64,000 nt of DNA, from positions 318,025 through 382,024 of the forward strand of contig JAWKIM010000010.1 in assembly GCA_041394365.1 (NCBI GenBank), in the 5' to 3' direction. This document shows, piece by piece, positions 47,127 through 57,125 of this stretch. Under the pieces are notes generated by a model that was given only the letters and a program-made list of their open reading frames with translations, did no database searches and had not been told where the DNA came from. Position 1 is the first letter of the stretch, and each line of letters starts with the position of its first letter. The stretch comes from CAIXPF01 sp041394365. GTDB lineage: Bacteria; Actinomycetota; Acidimicrobiia; Acidimicrobiales; CAIXPF01. Both the position numbers and the translations under genes were made by a program.

Positions 47127-47898
47127 ATGGATCTGGGCATCGCCGGACGTTGGGCCATCGTGTGCGCATCGACGCAGGGGCTCGGTCGGGCGTGCGCCGA
47201 GGCCCTGGCGGCGGAGGGCGTCAACATCGTGCTCAACGGGCGGACGCCGGCCCGGGTGGAGGAGGTGGCCGAGGAGTGGCCACCACCCACGGCGTCCACG
47301 TGCGCAGCGTCGCCGGCGATCTGACCACCCCGAGGGCGCGGCCGTGCTCGCCGCCCACCCGAGCCGGACATCCTCGTCACCAACAACGCCGGGCCTGCCG
47401 GGCCGGATCGGCGAGGTGACCGACGAGGACCTCGCCCACGCCCTCGAGCTGCACTACTGGTCGCCGATCAGCCTGGTCCGTGGCGTACTGGACGGTATGC
47501 AACGCCGGCGGTTCGGGCGGATCGTCAACATCACCTCGGCCATGGTGACCACGCCGAGGGCGACGATGGTGGCCTCGACCGGGGCGCGCACCGGCATGAC
47601 CGCGGTCATGAAGGCCATCTCCCAGGAGTCGGTGCGGCACAACGTGACCATCAACTGCCTGCTGCCCGAGCGCATCGACACCGGCCGCCAGGAGCAGATG
47701 GCCCACATCGAGGCCGACCGTCACGGGATCAGCTACGACGAGGCCCGCCGCCGCCAGGCCGCCTCCATCGCCGCCGGCCGCCACGGCCTGCCCTCCGAGC
47801 TGGGCGCGGCCTGCGCGTTCCTCTGCAGCGTGCACGCCTCGTTCATCAGCGGCGTCAACCTCCACCTCGACGGCGGGTCCTACCCGGGGCTGGTGTGA
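47127..47898 (+). CDS. SDR family oxidoreductase lacking the catalytic Tyr (frameshifted)
   Basis: Rossmann-fold short-chain dehydrogenase of about 257 residues. It starts MDLGIAGRWAIVCASTQGLG RACAEALAAEGV (glycine-rich NAD(P) loop); after a frame change at about 47275-47400 it continues GRIGEVTDEDLAHALELHYW, GRIVNITSAMVTTPRATMVA, GARTGMTAVMKAISQESVRH, NVTINCLLPERIDTGRQ. Where YxxxK is expected it has a Ser/Thr-Gly-Ala-Arg sequence, as in a divergent FabG-like subgroup. Catalysis by the classical mechanism is doubtful. ATG 47127. The downstream hydrolase starts 25 bp after its stop. Confidence 0.82.
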
Positions 47899-47923
47899 GC
47901 CCGTCTCCCGCTGCGGCAGCACC

Positions 47924-48763
47924 GTGATCGACACCGAGGAGGTCCCCGTGGCCGAACCCGACCACATCGACGCCATCGTCCTGCCCTCGGGCCGCCGGCT
48001 CGAAGCCCGCGTGCACCGGCCCGCGCCGGGTTCGCCCGACCTGCGCACCGCCGTCATCCAGGTGCACGGCGGCGGCTGGCGGATCGGGTCGCCGGTCATG
48101 CTCGCCCGTCGCTCCGACGCCCTCGCCCGGCGGGGGTTCACCGCCATCGCGGTGGCCTACCGGTTGCTGGACGAGGCACCGTGGCCCGCTGCGCTGCAGG
48201 ACGTGCGCTCCGCGGTGCGCTGGGTGCGGGCCAACGCCGAGCGGCTCGGGGTGGACCCCGAGCGGATCGTGCTGCAGGGCCACAGCGCCGGTGGGCACCT
48301 GGCGTTGCTGGCCGCCGGCGGGCAGGACGACACGGTGGCCGGTGACGCCTACCACCCCGAGATCGCCGCCACGGTGGCCGCCGTGGCGGCCTTCTACCCG
48401 CCCACCGATCTCCGCGGTGGCGGCGAGCGGCTGCTGGGCACCGGTCACCGCGCCGAGGAGGCCGCCGCCGCCAGCCCGATCACCCGGGTGCACGGCGGGT
48501 TCCCGCCCACGCTGCTCGTGCACGGCCTGGCCGACACCATGGTGGCCCCGGCTTCGTCGGAGGCGATGCACCGGGCGCTGCTCGACGCCGGGGCCACCAG
48601 CGAGCTGCACCTGTTCGCCGGCCAGATCCACGAGTTCGACGCGGCCGTGTCGATGTGCGAGCTCACCCAGGAGTTGGCCGCCAACTTCGTCGCCCGCCAC
48701 CTCATCGACCCCGCCCGCTTCGAGGCGGAACAGGCGGCCGACAACCCGCTGTGGCCCCGGTGA
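47924..48763 (+). CDS. Alpha/beta hydrolase, HSL/BD-FAE-like esterase
   Basis: 279 residues. The oxyanion-hole motif VIQVHGGGWRIGSPVM, the nucleophile elbow LQGHSAGGHLALLAAG, the acid region LLVHGLADTMVAP and the catalytic His in GQIHEFDAA complete a hydrolase triad typical of the hormone-sensitive-lipase-like family. It likely cleaves a small carboxylic ester. GTG 47924; a second GTG (47948) is possible. It is likely co-transcribed with the SDR. Confidence 0.88.
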   Translation: MIDTEEVPVAEPDHIDAIVLPSGRRLEARVHRPAPGSPDLRTAVIQVHGGGWRIGSPVMLARRSDALARRGFTAIAVAYRLLDEAPWPAALQDVRSAVRWVRANAERLGVDPERIVLQGHSAGGHLALLAAGGQDDTVAGDAYHPEIAATVAAVAAFYPPTDLRGGGERLLGTGHRAEEAAAASPITRVHGGFPPTLLVHGLADTMVAPASSEAMHRALLDAGATSELHLFAGQIHEFDAAVSMCELTQELAANFVARHLIDPARFEAEQAADNPLWPR

Positions 48764-49227
48764 CCCCGATCTCGCCGTCACGCCGCGGCCCCGCGGTGGC
48801 CCCGATCACCGAGCACCGCCCATGTGTCGAAGTTCACCCCTCAACGATCGCGGCGGCCGGCCCGCTCCCCCATCCGTGCACCGTGACCGCGGATCGCGCG
48901 CAATGGGCCCGATCTCGCCGCAGGCCCGGCCGCCCTGCGTGACATCGGCACCGGACCCGCCGGTGGCGTGGGTGGTCCTGTCGGTCCTGATCCGATGAAC
49001 CTCCCACCGCAGGCGGGCGGACCGCAGTACGCTGGCCAACCCGGTGCCCGGGTTCGGCGGACAGCCTTGTCCGTCGTTCGCTGCGCAGCGAGCACGCCTC
49101 ACCCCGCGCTTCGGTTCGACGCGCACGAGCTGGGTTGGGGAGGCACGCCGCGAGCGCGCCCCGCGGTGCCCACGGCGGCGCCGTCGGGCGGCGGCGTGCG
49201 CAGGACCGACCGAGAGGAGAGCAACGG
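48764..49227. other. Gene-poor gap
   Basis: About 460 bp with no supported gene. I looked for tRNA-like cloverleaf, terminator with T-run and the CGAATC motif and saw none. The last 20 bp hold a GAGAGGAGAG ribosome binding site for the next gene. Confidence 0.4.
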
Positions 49228-49476
49228 ATGGCACGAGGACGCGAGACCTTCGAAAAGCGTCGCCTCCAGAAGGTGCGGCAGGAGCGCAAGGCGGAGAAGG
49301 CCAACCGGCGGGAGCAGCGCGCCGAGACCGCCAGCGACGCACCGGACGAGGCCGCCCTGATGGAGCGGTTCCGTCAGATCAGCGAGCAGCACTCCGCCGG
49401 GGCCCTCAGCGCCGAGGACTACGAGGCCGAGCGCCGTGAGATCTTCACCGCCCTCGGCCTGGGCGACGACTTCTGA
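49228..49476 (+). CDS. Small basic protein with SHOCT-like C-terminus
   Basis: 82 residues. The first half is highly charged and helical (ETFEKRRLQKVRQERKAEKA). The C-terminus (ISEQHSAGALSAEDYEAERR then EIFTALGL) resembles the SHOCT short C-terminal domain found in many bacterial proteins. ATG 49228 has GAGAGGAGAGCAACGG just upstream. Function is unknown. It is convergent with the 2-hydroxyacid dehydrogenase. Confidence 0.75.
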   Translation: MARGRETFEKRRLQKVRQERKAEKANRREQRAETASDAPDEAALMERFRQISEQHSAGALSAEDYEAERREIFTALGLGDDF

Positions 49477-49570
49477 GCCGAACGGCCTGATCGGGCGGGC
49501 GGGCCCAGCGGTCGGCTGAACGGTGGTGGCGGTCGGCCGCCGCCACCACCCCCGCCTCCGGACCACCCGC

Positions 49571-50545
49571 TCAGAACCAGCGGCGCTTGTCCACCACCTG
49601 GAAGAGCTCCTCGCCGGCCAGGAACCGCCGGCAGTTCTCGGCGATCACCTCGTAACGGCGCTCGTCGATGTACGGGCCGTTCATGGCCACGTGCGGCGTG
49701 AGCAGCACGTTCGGCACGTCCCACAGCGGGTGGTCGGCCGGCAGCGGCTCCTCGTCGAAGACATCCAACCCCGCGCCGGCCAGCTGGCCGGCGCGCAGCG
49801 CGTCGACCAGGTCGTGCAGGCGCACGGTCATGCCCCGCCCGATGTTGATGAACACCGCGGTGGGCTTCATGCGGGCGAAGCGGGCGGCACCCATCATCGC
49901 CTCGGTCTCCGGGGTGTGGGGCACGGTGGACACCACGAAGTCGGCGGTGGGCAGCAGGGTGTCGAGCGCCTCGGCCGGCTGCACCTCGATCCCGGGCGCC
50001 TCGGTCACCCGGGCGTCGACCGCCACCACCTCGGTGCCCCCCGGGGCGAGGTAGCGGGCCAGCGTGGTGCCCACACCGCCCGCCCCGATCAGCAGCAGAC
50101 GGGCCTCGGCCAGGTGCACGGTGGGCACGATCGCCGCCCGGTAGCGGTGCTCGCGCTGCTGGGCGGCGTAGCCCGGCAGCCCGCGGGCGAAGGCGAGCAC
50201 GAAGGCCATCACGTGGGTGGCGATGTGGTCGTTGTAGACGCCGCGCATGTTGGTGACCACCACCGGGTGCGCGGCCAGCGCATCGGTGAAGAAGCCCACC
50301 GGGGGCGCGGCCATCGGCGCCTGCAGCCAGCGCAGCCGCCCCGCCCGGCCCTCCCAGCCGGCGGGCAGGGTGCCGTACGCGGCGTCGGCACCGGCCAGCA
50401 GCTCGAGCGCCTCGGCGTCGTCGCCGGCGATGAGGACCTCGAGCTCGGCGAACGTGGCCCGCAACCGTTCGGCCCATGACGCCACCGCAGCGTTGACCGA
50501 GGCGGGCGCGCGACCGGGGGGCAGGAACAGCAAGGTGGTGGCCAT
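49571..50545 (-). CDS. D-2-hydroxyacid dehydrogenase family protein
   Basis: 324-residue NAD(P)-dependent dehydrogenase. The cofactor domain has LLLIGAGGVGTTLARYLAPG; the substrate/catalytic residues are in FINIGRGMTV (Arg), FDEEPLPADHPLWDVPNVLL (Glu) and LTPHVAMNGPY (His). It would interconvert a 2-hydroxyacid and a 2-ketoacid, glyoxylate/phosphoglycerate-like, but substrate is not assignable. ATG 50545 (MATTLLFLPPGRAP). It is divergent from the second HpaB-like gene (155 bp between starts). Confidence 0.9.
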   Translation of the reverse strand: MATTLLFLPPGRAPASVNAAVASWAERLRATFAELEVLIAGDDAEALELLAGADAAYGTLPAGWEGRAGRLRWLQAPMAAPPVGFFTDALAAHPVVVTNMRGVYNDHIATHVMAFVLAFARGLPGYAAQQREHRYRAAIVPTVHLAEARLLLIGAGGVGTTLARYLAPGGTEVVAVDARVTEAPGIEVQPAEALDTLLPTADFVVSTVPHTPETEAMMGAARFARMKPTAVFINIGRGMTVRLHDLVDALRAGQLAGAGLDVFDEEPLPADHPLWDVPNVLLTPHVAMNGPYIDERRYEVIAENCRRFLAGEELFQVVDKRRWF

Positions 50546-50700
50546 CCACCTGTCCTAGCCGCGCCGACGGGGCCCGGGGAAGCGTTCTGCGGCGCGGGAC
50601 GTCCGCCCCGCTGTGGGGGCATCTACCCGCGGCGGCGTCCTAGCGTGACAGCCGACACAGGCGGCGGGACGCCCGCCCGGACCCCAGGGAGAGCCCCTTC

Positions 50701-52260
50701 GTGACGATGACCGAGGAACCCAAGGCGACGCAGACCCGCCCCTACACCGGCTCCGAGTACCTCGAGAGCATCCGCGACGGCCGCACCGTCTACTTCATGG
50801 GCGAGCGGGTCAAGGACGTCACCACCCACCCGGCGTTCCGCAACAGCGCCCGATCGATCGCCCGCATGTACGACGCGCTGCACGACCCCGCCCTCAAGGA
50901 CGTGCTCACCTGCGAGACCGACACCGGCAACGGGGGCTGGACCCACCGCTACTTCAAGGCCCCCACCTCCACCGAGGAGCTGGTGGCCGGGCGCGACGCC
51001 ATCGCCGCGTGGCAGCGGGTGGTCTACGGCTGGATGGGCCGCTCCCCCGACTACAAGGCGGCCTTCCTGGCCACGCTGGGGGCCAACACCGAGTTCTACG
51101 ACCCGTACCAGGAGAACGCCCGCCGCTGGTACCGCGAGTCACAGGAGACGGTGCAGTACTGGAACCACGCCATCGTGCACCCGCCGGTCGACCGTCACCT
51201 GCCCGCCGATGAGACGCAGGGCGTGTACATGCACGTCGAGCGGGAGACCGACAACGGCCTGATCGTGTCGGGCGCCAAGGTGGTGGCCACCGGCTCGGCG
51301 CTCACCCACAAGAACTTCATCGCCCACTTCGGCCTGCCCTTCCAGAGCCCGGAGTACGCCATCGTGTGCGCCATCGACATGGACGCGCCCGGCGTGAAGC
51401 TCATCTGCCGCAACAGCTACGAGCTGCAGGCCGCCACCACCGGTTCGCCGTTCGACTACCCGCTGTCCAGCCGGCTGGACGAGAACGACTCCATCCTCAT
51501 CTTCGACCAGGTCGAGGTGCCCTACGAGAACGTGTTCCTCCACGGCGACGTGGAGAAGTGCCAGATGTTCTTCCCGGCGTCGGGCTTCATCCCCCGCTTC
51601 ACGCTGCACGGCCTCACCCGCCTGTGCGTGAAGCTCGACTTCATCGCCGGCATCCTGGCCAAGGCGCTGCGGGCCACCGGCACCGCCGAGTTCCGGGGCG
51701 TGCAGGCCAACCTCGGCGAGGTGGTGGCCTGGCGCAACATGATGTGGGCCATCTCCGACGCCATGGTCAAGAGCCCCGATCCGTGGGTCGGGCCCTACGT
51801 GCAGCCCAACCTGCAGTACGGCATGGCCTACCGGGTGTTCGCGCCCACCGCCTACCCGAGGATCAAGGAGATCGTCGAGCAGGTGGTGGCCTCCGGCCTC
51901 ATCTACGTGAACTCCAACGCCGCCGACTTCAAGTCCTCGGAGATCCGGCCCTACCTCGACAAGTTCGTGCGCGGCTCCAACTCGATCCCCGCCGAGCAGC
52001 GCATCAAGACCATGAAGCTGCTGTGGGATGCGGTGGGCAGCGAGTTCGGCGGCCGTCACGAGCTCTACGAGCGCAACTACGCCGGCAACCACGAGCAGAT
52101 CCGCTACGAAACCCTGGCCGTGTCGGAGCTGACCGGGACCATGGCCTCGATGGAGGAGATGGTGGATCGCTGCATGTCCGAGTACGACCTCGACGGCTGG
52201 ACCATCCCCAACTACGTGAACCCCGCCGACGTGTCGATGGTCGGCAAAGTCAACCTCTGA
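50701..52260 (+). CDS. 4-hydroxyphenylacetate 3-hydroxylase family monooxygenase (HpaB-like), copy 2
   Basis: 519 residues, a divergent paralogue of the 37.8 kb gene. Shared landmarks: TGSEYLESIRDGRTVYFMGE, YGWMGRSPDYKAAFLATLGA, the IVHPPVDRH segment, FDQVEVPYENVFLHGDV and FGGRHELYERNYAGNHEQIR. FADH2 and O2 are the expected cosubstrates, delivered by a flavin reductase not found here. GTG 50701 follows AGGGAGAGCCCCTTC. Three in-frame TGA stops spaced 21 bp close the gene (52258, 52279, 52300). Confidence 0.9.
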   Translation: MTMTEEPKATQTRPYTGSEYLESIRDGRTVYFMGERVKDVTTHPAFRNSARSIARMYDALHDPALKDVLTCETDTGNGGWTHRYFKAPTSTEELVAGRDAIAAWQRVVYGWMGRSPDYKAAFLATLGANTEFYDPYQENARRWYRESQETVQYWNHAIVHPPVDRHLPADETQGVYMHVERETDNGLIVSGAKVVATGSALTHKNFIAHFGLPFQSPEYAIVCAIDMDAPGVKLICRNSYELQAATTGSPFDYPLSSRLDENDSILIFDQVEVPYENVFLHGDVEKCQMFFPASGFIPRFTLHGLTRLCVKLDFIAGILAKALRATGTAEFRGVQANLGEVVAWRNMMWAISDAMVKSPDPWVGPYVQPNLQYGMAYRVFAPTAYPRIKEIVEQVVASGLIYVNSNAADFKSSEIRPYLDKFVRGSNSIPAEQRIKTMKLLWDAVGSEFGGRHELYERNYAGNHEQIRYETLAVSELTGTMASMEEMVDRCMSEYDLDGWTIPNYVNPADVSMVGKVNL

Positions 52261-52303
52261 GCAAAGACGGCCAACTTCTGACCAAAGACGCTCAACCTCT
52301 GAG
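52245..52303 (+). repeat. 21-bp tandem repeat anchored on a stop codon
   Basis: Units CAAAGTCAACCTCTGAG (52245-52261), CAAAGACGGCCAACTTCTGA plus C (52262-52282) and CAAAGACGCTCAACCTCTGA plus G (52283-52303). The first contains the real stop codon; the next two repeat it in the same frame. Confidence 0.88.
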
Positions 52304-52429
52304 CATCTCTCGAGCAGGGCTCCCCGCCGCCTCCGGGCCGGTGGGGAGCCCCGCTCGCGTCCGGGCACGCACCTGCGTTGGGCCCACCGGCCCACTCAGT
52401 GCCCGGCGCGAACGCGCCGTAGCGGAGAC

Positions 52430-54860
52430 ATGGCCGATGGCGCGCCCGCTGCGAGGGAACCGCGTGCCCCACGGGGGGAACGATCGGCGGCCGCCCCGGG
52501 GCGCCGTCGGGGCCGGGCGCTGCCCGTGGCGTTGGCGGCGGCGTCGGGCGTCTACCTGCTGTGCATGGCGGTCGTGCCCGCGCCGCGGAGCAGACGATCC
52601 CGTGGCTCGACGTCTGGTTCCACAACCTGCTGCTGGTGGCGGCCGGCCTCATCGTGCTGGCCGGCGCCGGCGCCCGGGCCGACCGGCTCGGCTGGCGCTT
52701 CGCCGGCGCCGCCGTGCTGTGCAACGCCACCGCCAACTTCAGTTGGGTGCTGCTGTTCGACAGCTCGCCGCTCAGCCCCGCCGACGCGCTGTTCCTGGCG
52801 TTCTACCCGGCCATGTACGTGGCCGTGGTGCTGCTGGCCCGCAGCCGGGCGGCCACCCGCGGCGTGGGCCAGTGGCTCGACGGCGGCATCGCCGGGTTCG
52901 GGGTGGCCGCCCTGGTGGCGGCGTTCGTGTTCCCGCCGCTGCTGGAGGGCGCCAGCGGGACGGCGCTGGCGGTGGCGGTCAACCTGTCCTACCCGCTGGC
53001 CGACCTGCTCCTGATCGCCATGCTGCTCGCCGGTCTGGCCCCCGCCGGTTGGCGGCCGGACCGGCCCTGGCCCTGCTGATCGGCGGCCTGCTGGTCAACA
53101 CCGTGGCCGACGCCGGCTACCTGCTCGCCTCCGCCGCCGGGACCTACACCCAGACCAGCGCCGCGAACCTGTTGTGGATCGTGGCCGTCGCCATCATCGC
53201 CACGGCACCGTGGGCATCGCCCGCCGGCGACGGTGCGGTGCCGGTGGGATCGTTCGGGGCCGCGAGATCTGACGACGTCGGTGGTCCCGACGCCGCGTCG
53301 ACGCCGATGCGCACCAGCAAGCTGCTGTTGCCCGCCGGGTCGGCCACCGCCGCGCTGGCGCTGGTGCTGGTGAGCTCGGAGCACTCGGTCCAGCGGGTGG
53401 CGGTCATCCTGGCGGCGATCACCCTGGTGCTGGCCGGTGCCCGGGTGTCGATGGCCTACCGCGAGCTGCGCGATCTGGCCCACAGCCGCCGTGAGGCCCG
53501 CACCGACGAGCTCACCGGCCTGCCCAACCGCCGGGCCTTCCTCGAGCAGCTCGACGTGGAGCTGCAGGCGGTGGCCGAGGGCCGGCCGGTGTCGGTGCTG
53601 CTGATGGACCTCGACGGGTTCAAGGAGATCAACGACACGCTCGGCCACCACAGCGGTGATCAACTGCTGGTCGAGGTGGGCCGCCTGCTGCGGGCCGAGT
53701 TGCGCAGCTCCGACGTGGTGGCCCGTCTCGGTGGCGACGAGTTCGCCGTGCTGCTCGACGCCGCCGACCTCGACGGCGCGGTGGCGGTGGCCGGCGCGTT
53801 GCGCGGCGCGCTCGAGGCGCCCATCCAGCTCGGCGGTCTGGCGGTGGCGGTGCACCTGAGCATCGGCATCGCCTCGGCCCCCGACCACGGCGAGGATGCG
53901 GTCAGCCTGTTGCGCTTCGCCGACATCGCCATGTACGAGGCCAAACACGCCCGCAGCGGCGTGAAGGTGTACGACACGCTGCCCGCCGACCGCCGGCGCG
54001 ACCGGCTCGAGCTGGCCCACGACATCCGGCGGGCGCTGACCGCGGGCGAGATCGTGCTGCACTACCAGCCGAAGGTGGAGGTGGCGACGGGACGGGTGTC
54101 GAGCACCGAGGCGTTGGCCCGCTGGCAGCACCCCACCCGCGGCCTGCTCTACCCCGATGCGTTCCTGCCGCTGGTGGAGCACGGGAACCTCGGCTCGCAG
54201 CTCACGCGGTGCGTGCTCGACCGGGCCATCGCCGATCTCGCCCGCTGGCAGCGCCTCGGCTTCGGCTGGACGGTGGCGGTCAACATCGCCCCGCCCGACC
54301 TGCTCGACGAATCGCTGCCCGACTACGTCGCCCACCAGCTGCGCCGACACGGCCTGCCGCCCGGTCGCCTCGTGTTGGAGATCACCGAAGGCTCGTTGGT
54401 GGCCGACCCCGAGCGGGCGGCGCGCACGGTGCGCCGCCTGCGGGAGGCGGGCACGCTGATCTCCCTCGACGACTTCGGCGTGGGCTTCTCGTCGCTGGTC
54501 CACCTGCGCACGATGGACTTCGACGAGCTCAAGTTGGACCGCACCCTGGCCATCGGCCTCGAGTACGACGCCAAGGGCCGCGCCATCGTGCGGGCCGCGG
54601 TGGGCCTGGCCGACTCGCTCGGGCTGCGGCTGGTGGTGGAGGGCGTGGAGACGGCGGCCGAGCGCGACCTGATCGCCGCCCTCGGTGCCCGCTACGTGCA
54701 GGGGTACGTGTACAGCCGCCCGCTGCCGCCGGCCCAGCTGGAGTCCTTCACCGCCGAGGCGGTGGTACCGCCCGGCCGCAGCGCCGCCCGGCCGGCGCCC
54801 GGGTCAGCCGCTGACACCCAGCCAGCGGCGGGGGTTGGTCTCCAGCACGGCGTGGCGTAG
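52430..54860 (+). CDS. Membrane GGDEF/EAL protein (N-terminus frameshifted)
   Basis: Bifunctional c-di-GMP protein of about 800 residues. The N-terminal helices are split over frames (first break near 52580, second near 53065) and resemble the membrane domain of the 14.1 kb protein (SYPLADLLLIAMLLAGLAPA versus YPLGDLILVVMLLAGLAPRR). From about 53450 the frame is intact: TDELTGLPNRRAFLEQL, ARLGGDEFAVL, then an EAL domain with SSTEALARWQHP, VLEITEGSLV, LDDFGVGFSSL, ELKLDR and VVEGVETAAE. Both domains look catalytically competent. ATG 52430. Its 3' end overlaps the convergent amidohydrolase by 57 bp. Confidence 0.87.
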
Positions 54861-55934
54861 CCCGCGGCGGTCGAGCGCGGCGAGGGTCTCGTCGAGCTCG
54901 GCCAGGGCGCCCGGGTACGTGCAGTCGTAGTGCGGGTAGTCCGAGCCCCACACGACGGTGTGCCCGAGCCCCAGATCGGCGAGCTGGCCCAACGCCTCGC
55001 CCTCGCCCGCCTCCATGGTCACGAAGCACTGCTCGGACCAGATCTCGGTGGGGTCGCGCTTGAGCGCGGGCACGAGGTGGCCCATGGTGCGCTTGTGGTC
55101 GTCGAGGCGGTCCAGCCAGTACGGCAGCCACCCGAGACCCGACTCGAAGAAGCCCACCCGCAGCGCCGGGTGCTTGTCGAGCACCCCGGAGGCGAGCACC
55201 TCCATGACCGACGCCATCTGCTCGAAGGGGTGGCACACCATGTGCACGTAGAACTGGTTGCGGTAGCGGCTGCTGGCGAAGCTGGTCATGCGGGAACCGA
55301 AGCTGCCGTGGATGCCCACACAGAGGTTGGCGTACTCGGCCGCCGACCAGACGCGATCCATCTCATCGTCGTAGAGGGCGAGCCCGTTGTAGCGCTCGGG
55401 CCGGAACGTGATGCCCGACAGGCCGGCCTCGGCCACCGCCTCGATCTCGGCCACCGCGGCGTCGACCGACTGCAGCGGGCACACGGCGATGCCGTGCAGG
55501 CGCTCCCGGTCGACCGACACGAAGTCGGCCATCCAACGGTTGTAGGCCCGGGCGCTGGCGGCGGCCACGGCGGCGTCGCGCACGTCCCCGGACAGCAGCC
55601 ACAGCGAGGGGAAGAACACCGCCCGGTCCAGACCCTCGGCGTCCATCACCTTCAGCCGCTCGTGCGGGTCGTAGCTGCCGGGCAGGATGTCGTCCCAGCT
55701 GGCGTTCGGGTTGCCGTAGGCTCCGGGCACGCAGGCCGGTGCGGCGTTGGTACCGGTGTCCTCGCCGCCGCAGAAGAGCGTCTCCCGCCCGTCCGGGTGC
55801 TTGCGGACCTGCACCACCAGCTCCCGGAAAGCGGGATCGGCGTACTCCGTCCACACCGACGTCGGCTCACAGATGTGGGCGTCCGCGTCCCAGACGGTCG
55901 TTGCGGCGTTGTTGGTGTCCCCCATCGGGCCCAC
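54804..55934 (-). CDS. Amidohydrolase-fold metal-dependent hydrolase/decarboxylase
   Basis: 376-residue TIM-barrel protein of the amidohydrolase_2 type (ACMSD-like decarboxylases and hydrolases). Metal and active-site landmarks: VWDADAHICEPTSVWTEYAD at the N-terminus, CVGIHGSFGSRM, VCHPFEQMASVMEVLASGVL, LRVGFFESGLGWLPYWLDRL and VVWGSDYPHYDCTYPGA with the conserved Asp. The reaction is unknown. ATG 55934 (or 55925). The TetR gene lies 36 bp upstream on the same strand and probably controls it. Confidence 0.88.
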   Translation of the reverse strand: MGPMGDTNNAATTVWDADAHICEPTSVWTEYADPAFRELVVQVRKHPDGRETLFCGGEDTGTNAAPACVPGAYGNPNASWDDILPGSYDPHERLKVMDAEGLDRAVFFPSLWLLSGDVRDAAVAAASARAYNRWMADFVSVDRERLHGIAVCPLQSVDAAVAEIEAVAEAGLSGITFRPERYNGLALYDDEMDRVWSAAEYANLCVGIHGSFGSRMTSFASSRYRNQFYVHMVCHPFEQMASVMEVLASGVLDKHPALRVGFFESGLGWLPYWLDRLDDHKRTMGHLVPALKRDPTEIWSEQCFVTMEAGEGEALGQLADLGLGHTVVWGSDYPHYDCTYPGALAELDETLAALDRRGLRHAVLETNPRRWLGVSG

Positions 55935-55970
55935 CGTAGTTGCCCGGCGCGGCGTCGCGTCGGGCGCCCC

Positions 55971-56597
55971 TCAGCGCTGCAGGCCCTCGAGCATGACCTG
56001 CGCCATGTCGTCGGCGATCTTCTCGGGGTTGCCCTTGTCCACGTGGTACCACTCGACCGACCAGTTCAACGAGCCGATGATGGTCATGCGCACGATCGAC
56101 AGGTCGAGCCCGTCCTTGATGCGGCCGGCGTTGCGGGCCTCCACGAGGATGTCCCGCCACAGGTTGCCGTAGGCGCGCTGCTGGTCGAGCAGCCGCTCCC
56201 GGATGTCGGGTGGCACCTGGCCGATCATCTTGATCGAGGCCGAGGTGGCGTCGGTGCAGGCCAGCACGGCCAGCAGGTGGCCGCGGATGGCGGTGCGCAG
56301 CCGGTCGATCGGATCGGCGTCGGGGCCGAGGGCGGCCAGGCGATCCCGCACCTCCCGCTCGACCCGACGGTGGCCGGTGGACATCACCTCTTCCACCAGC
56401 GCCTCCCGCGAGGCGAAGTGGTAGTAGAGGCTGCCCGCCTGCAGACCGGCCTCGGTGGCGATGTCGGTCAGCCGGGCGCCGACGAAGCCCCGGGCGCGGA
56501 ACACCTTGGCGGCGGCGTCGAGGATCCGGCGTCGGGTGAGCTCGGCCTTGGTCTGACCGCGCTCGTCGTCCACCAGCACGGCATCGGTCTTGTCCAC
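55971..56597 (-). CDS. TetR family transcriptional regulator
   Basis: About 208 residues from GTG 56597 (ATG 56663 would add 22). The HTH is TRRRILDAAAKVFRARGFVG, ARLTDIATEAGLQAGSLYYH followed by FASREALVEEVM. The C-terminal ligand domain has the TetR_C-like RTAIRGHLLAVLACTDATSA and SIKMIGQVPPDIRERLLDQQ. It likely represses itself and the amidohydrolase; the ligand is unknown. The upstream 56666-56677 sequence carries a near-copy of the TACCGnnCGGTA palindrome. Confidence 0.88.
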   Translation of the reverse strand: MDKTDAVLVDDERGQTKAELTRRRILDAAAKVFRARGFVGARLTDIATEAGLQAGSLYYHFASREALVEEVMSTGHRRVEREVRDRLAALGPDADPIDRLRTAIRGHLLAVLACTDATSASIKMIGQVPPDIRERLLDQQRAYGNLWRDILVEARNAGRIKDGLDLSIVRMTIIGSLNWSVEWYHVDKGNPEKIADDMAQVMLEGLQR

Positions 56598-56904
56598 CGC
56601 GGCATCGTACAAGCTTGCGGCGTAAGCGGGGTTGATCGTACGGGTCGATCGTGGACCGTTCACCGTACCTTGCGGTATGCCCAGGCCCGATCCCCGCCAT
56701 GCCGATGGGTACGTCGGCGGGGCCGCGGCTCGCTCAACTCGAGCGCACCGAACGTAGCCAACGCATCGTTAACGGAGCTACCGTCCATGCGTGGTTGCTG
56801 GCCTGCGACCTCCGCCGCGCAGCGGTCTGGCTCCCCAGTGCCAGCGTTCGGGAAGTACAACGACGTGGGGAACGCCAAGCAGTCCGACGCGCCGGGACAG
56901 CGGC
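56598..56904. other. Upstream region of TetR, no gene
   Basis: About 300 bp without a supported gene. The part nearest the TetR start should hold its promoter. TACCTTGCGGTA at 56666-56677 is a one-mismatch copy of the recurrent palindrome. The rest leads into dispersed element copy 2. Confidence 0.4.
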
Positions 56905-57125
56905 TCGCTCAGCCGGGATCCACCGAGCCGGCCGTCGCACCCCGCCGGCCGTCGCGCCCTGCCGGCCCAGGACCCGTCCGCTGTCAGCGCTTCCGGTCCG
57001 CCCCACCCCCGGTCCGAACGCCTGCCCGCAGGCGCCCGGCACCCGGTGACTGCGGGGCCGGCGCGCCCAGCGACCGGTGAAGCGGGGCGGGCGGCCAAGA
57101 ACCCACCAGCGCCGTGCTTCGGCGG

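Noticed and set aside
48764..49227. tRNA or other structural RNA in the 48.8-49.2 kb gap
   Set aside because: I could not fold a cloverleaf or find a conserved T-loop sequence; nothing specific remains.
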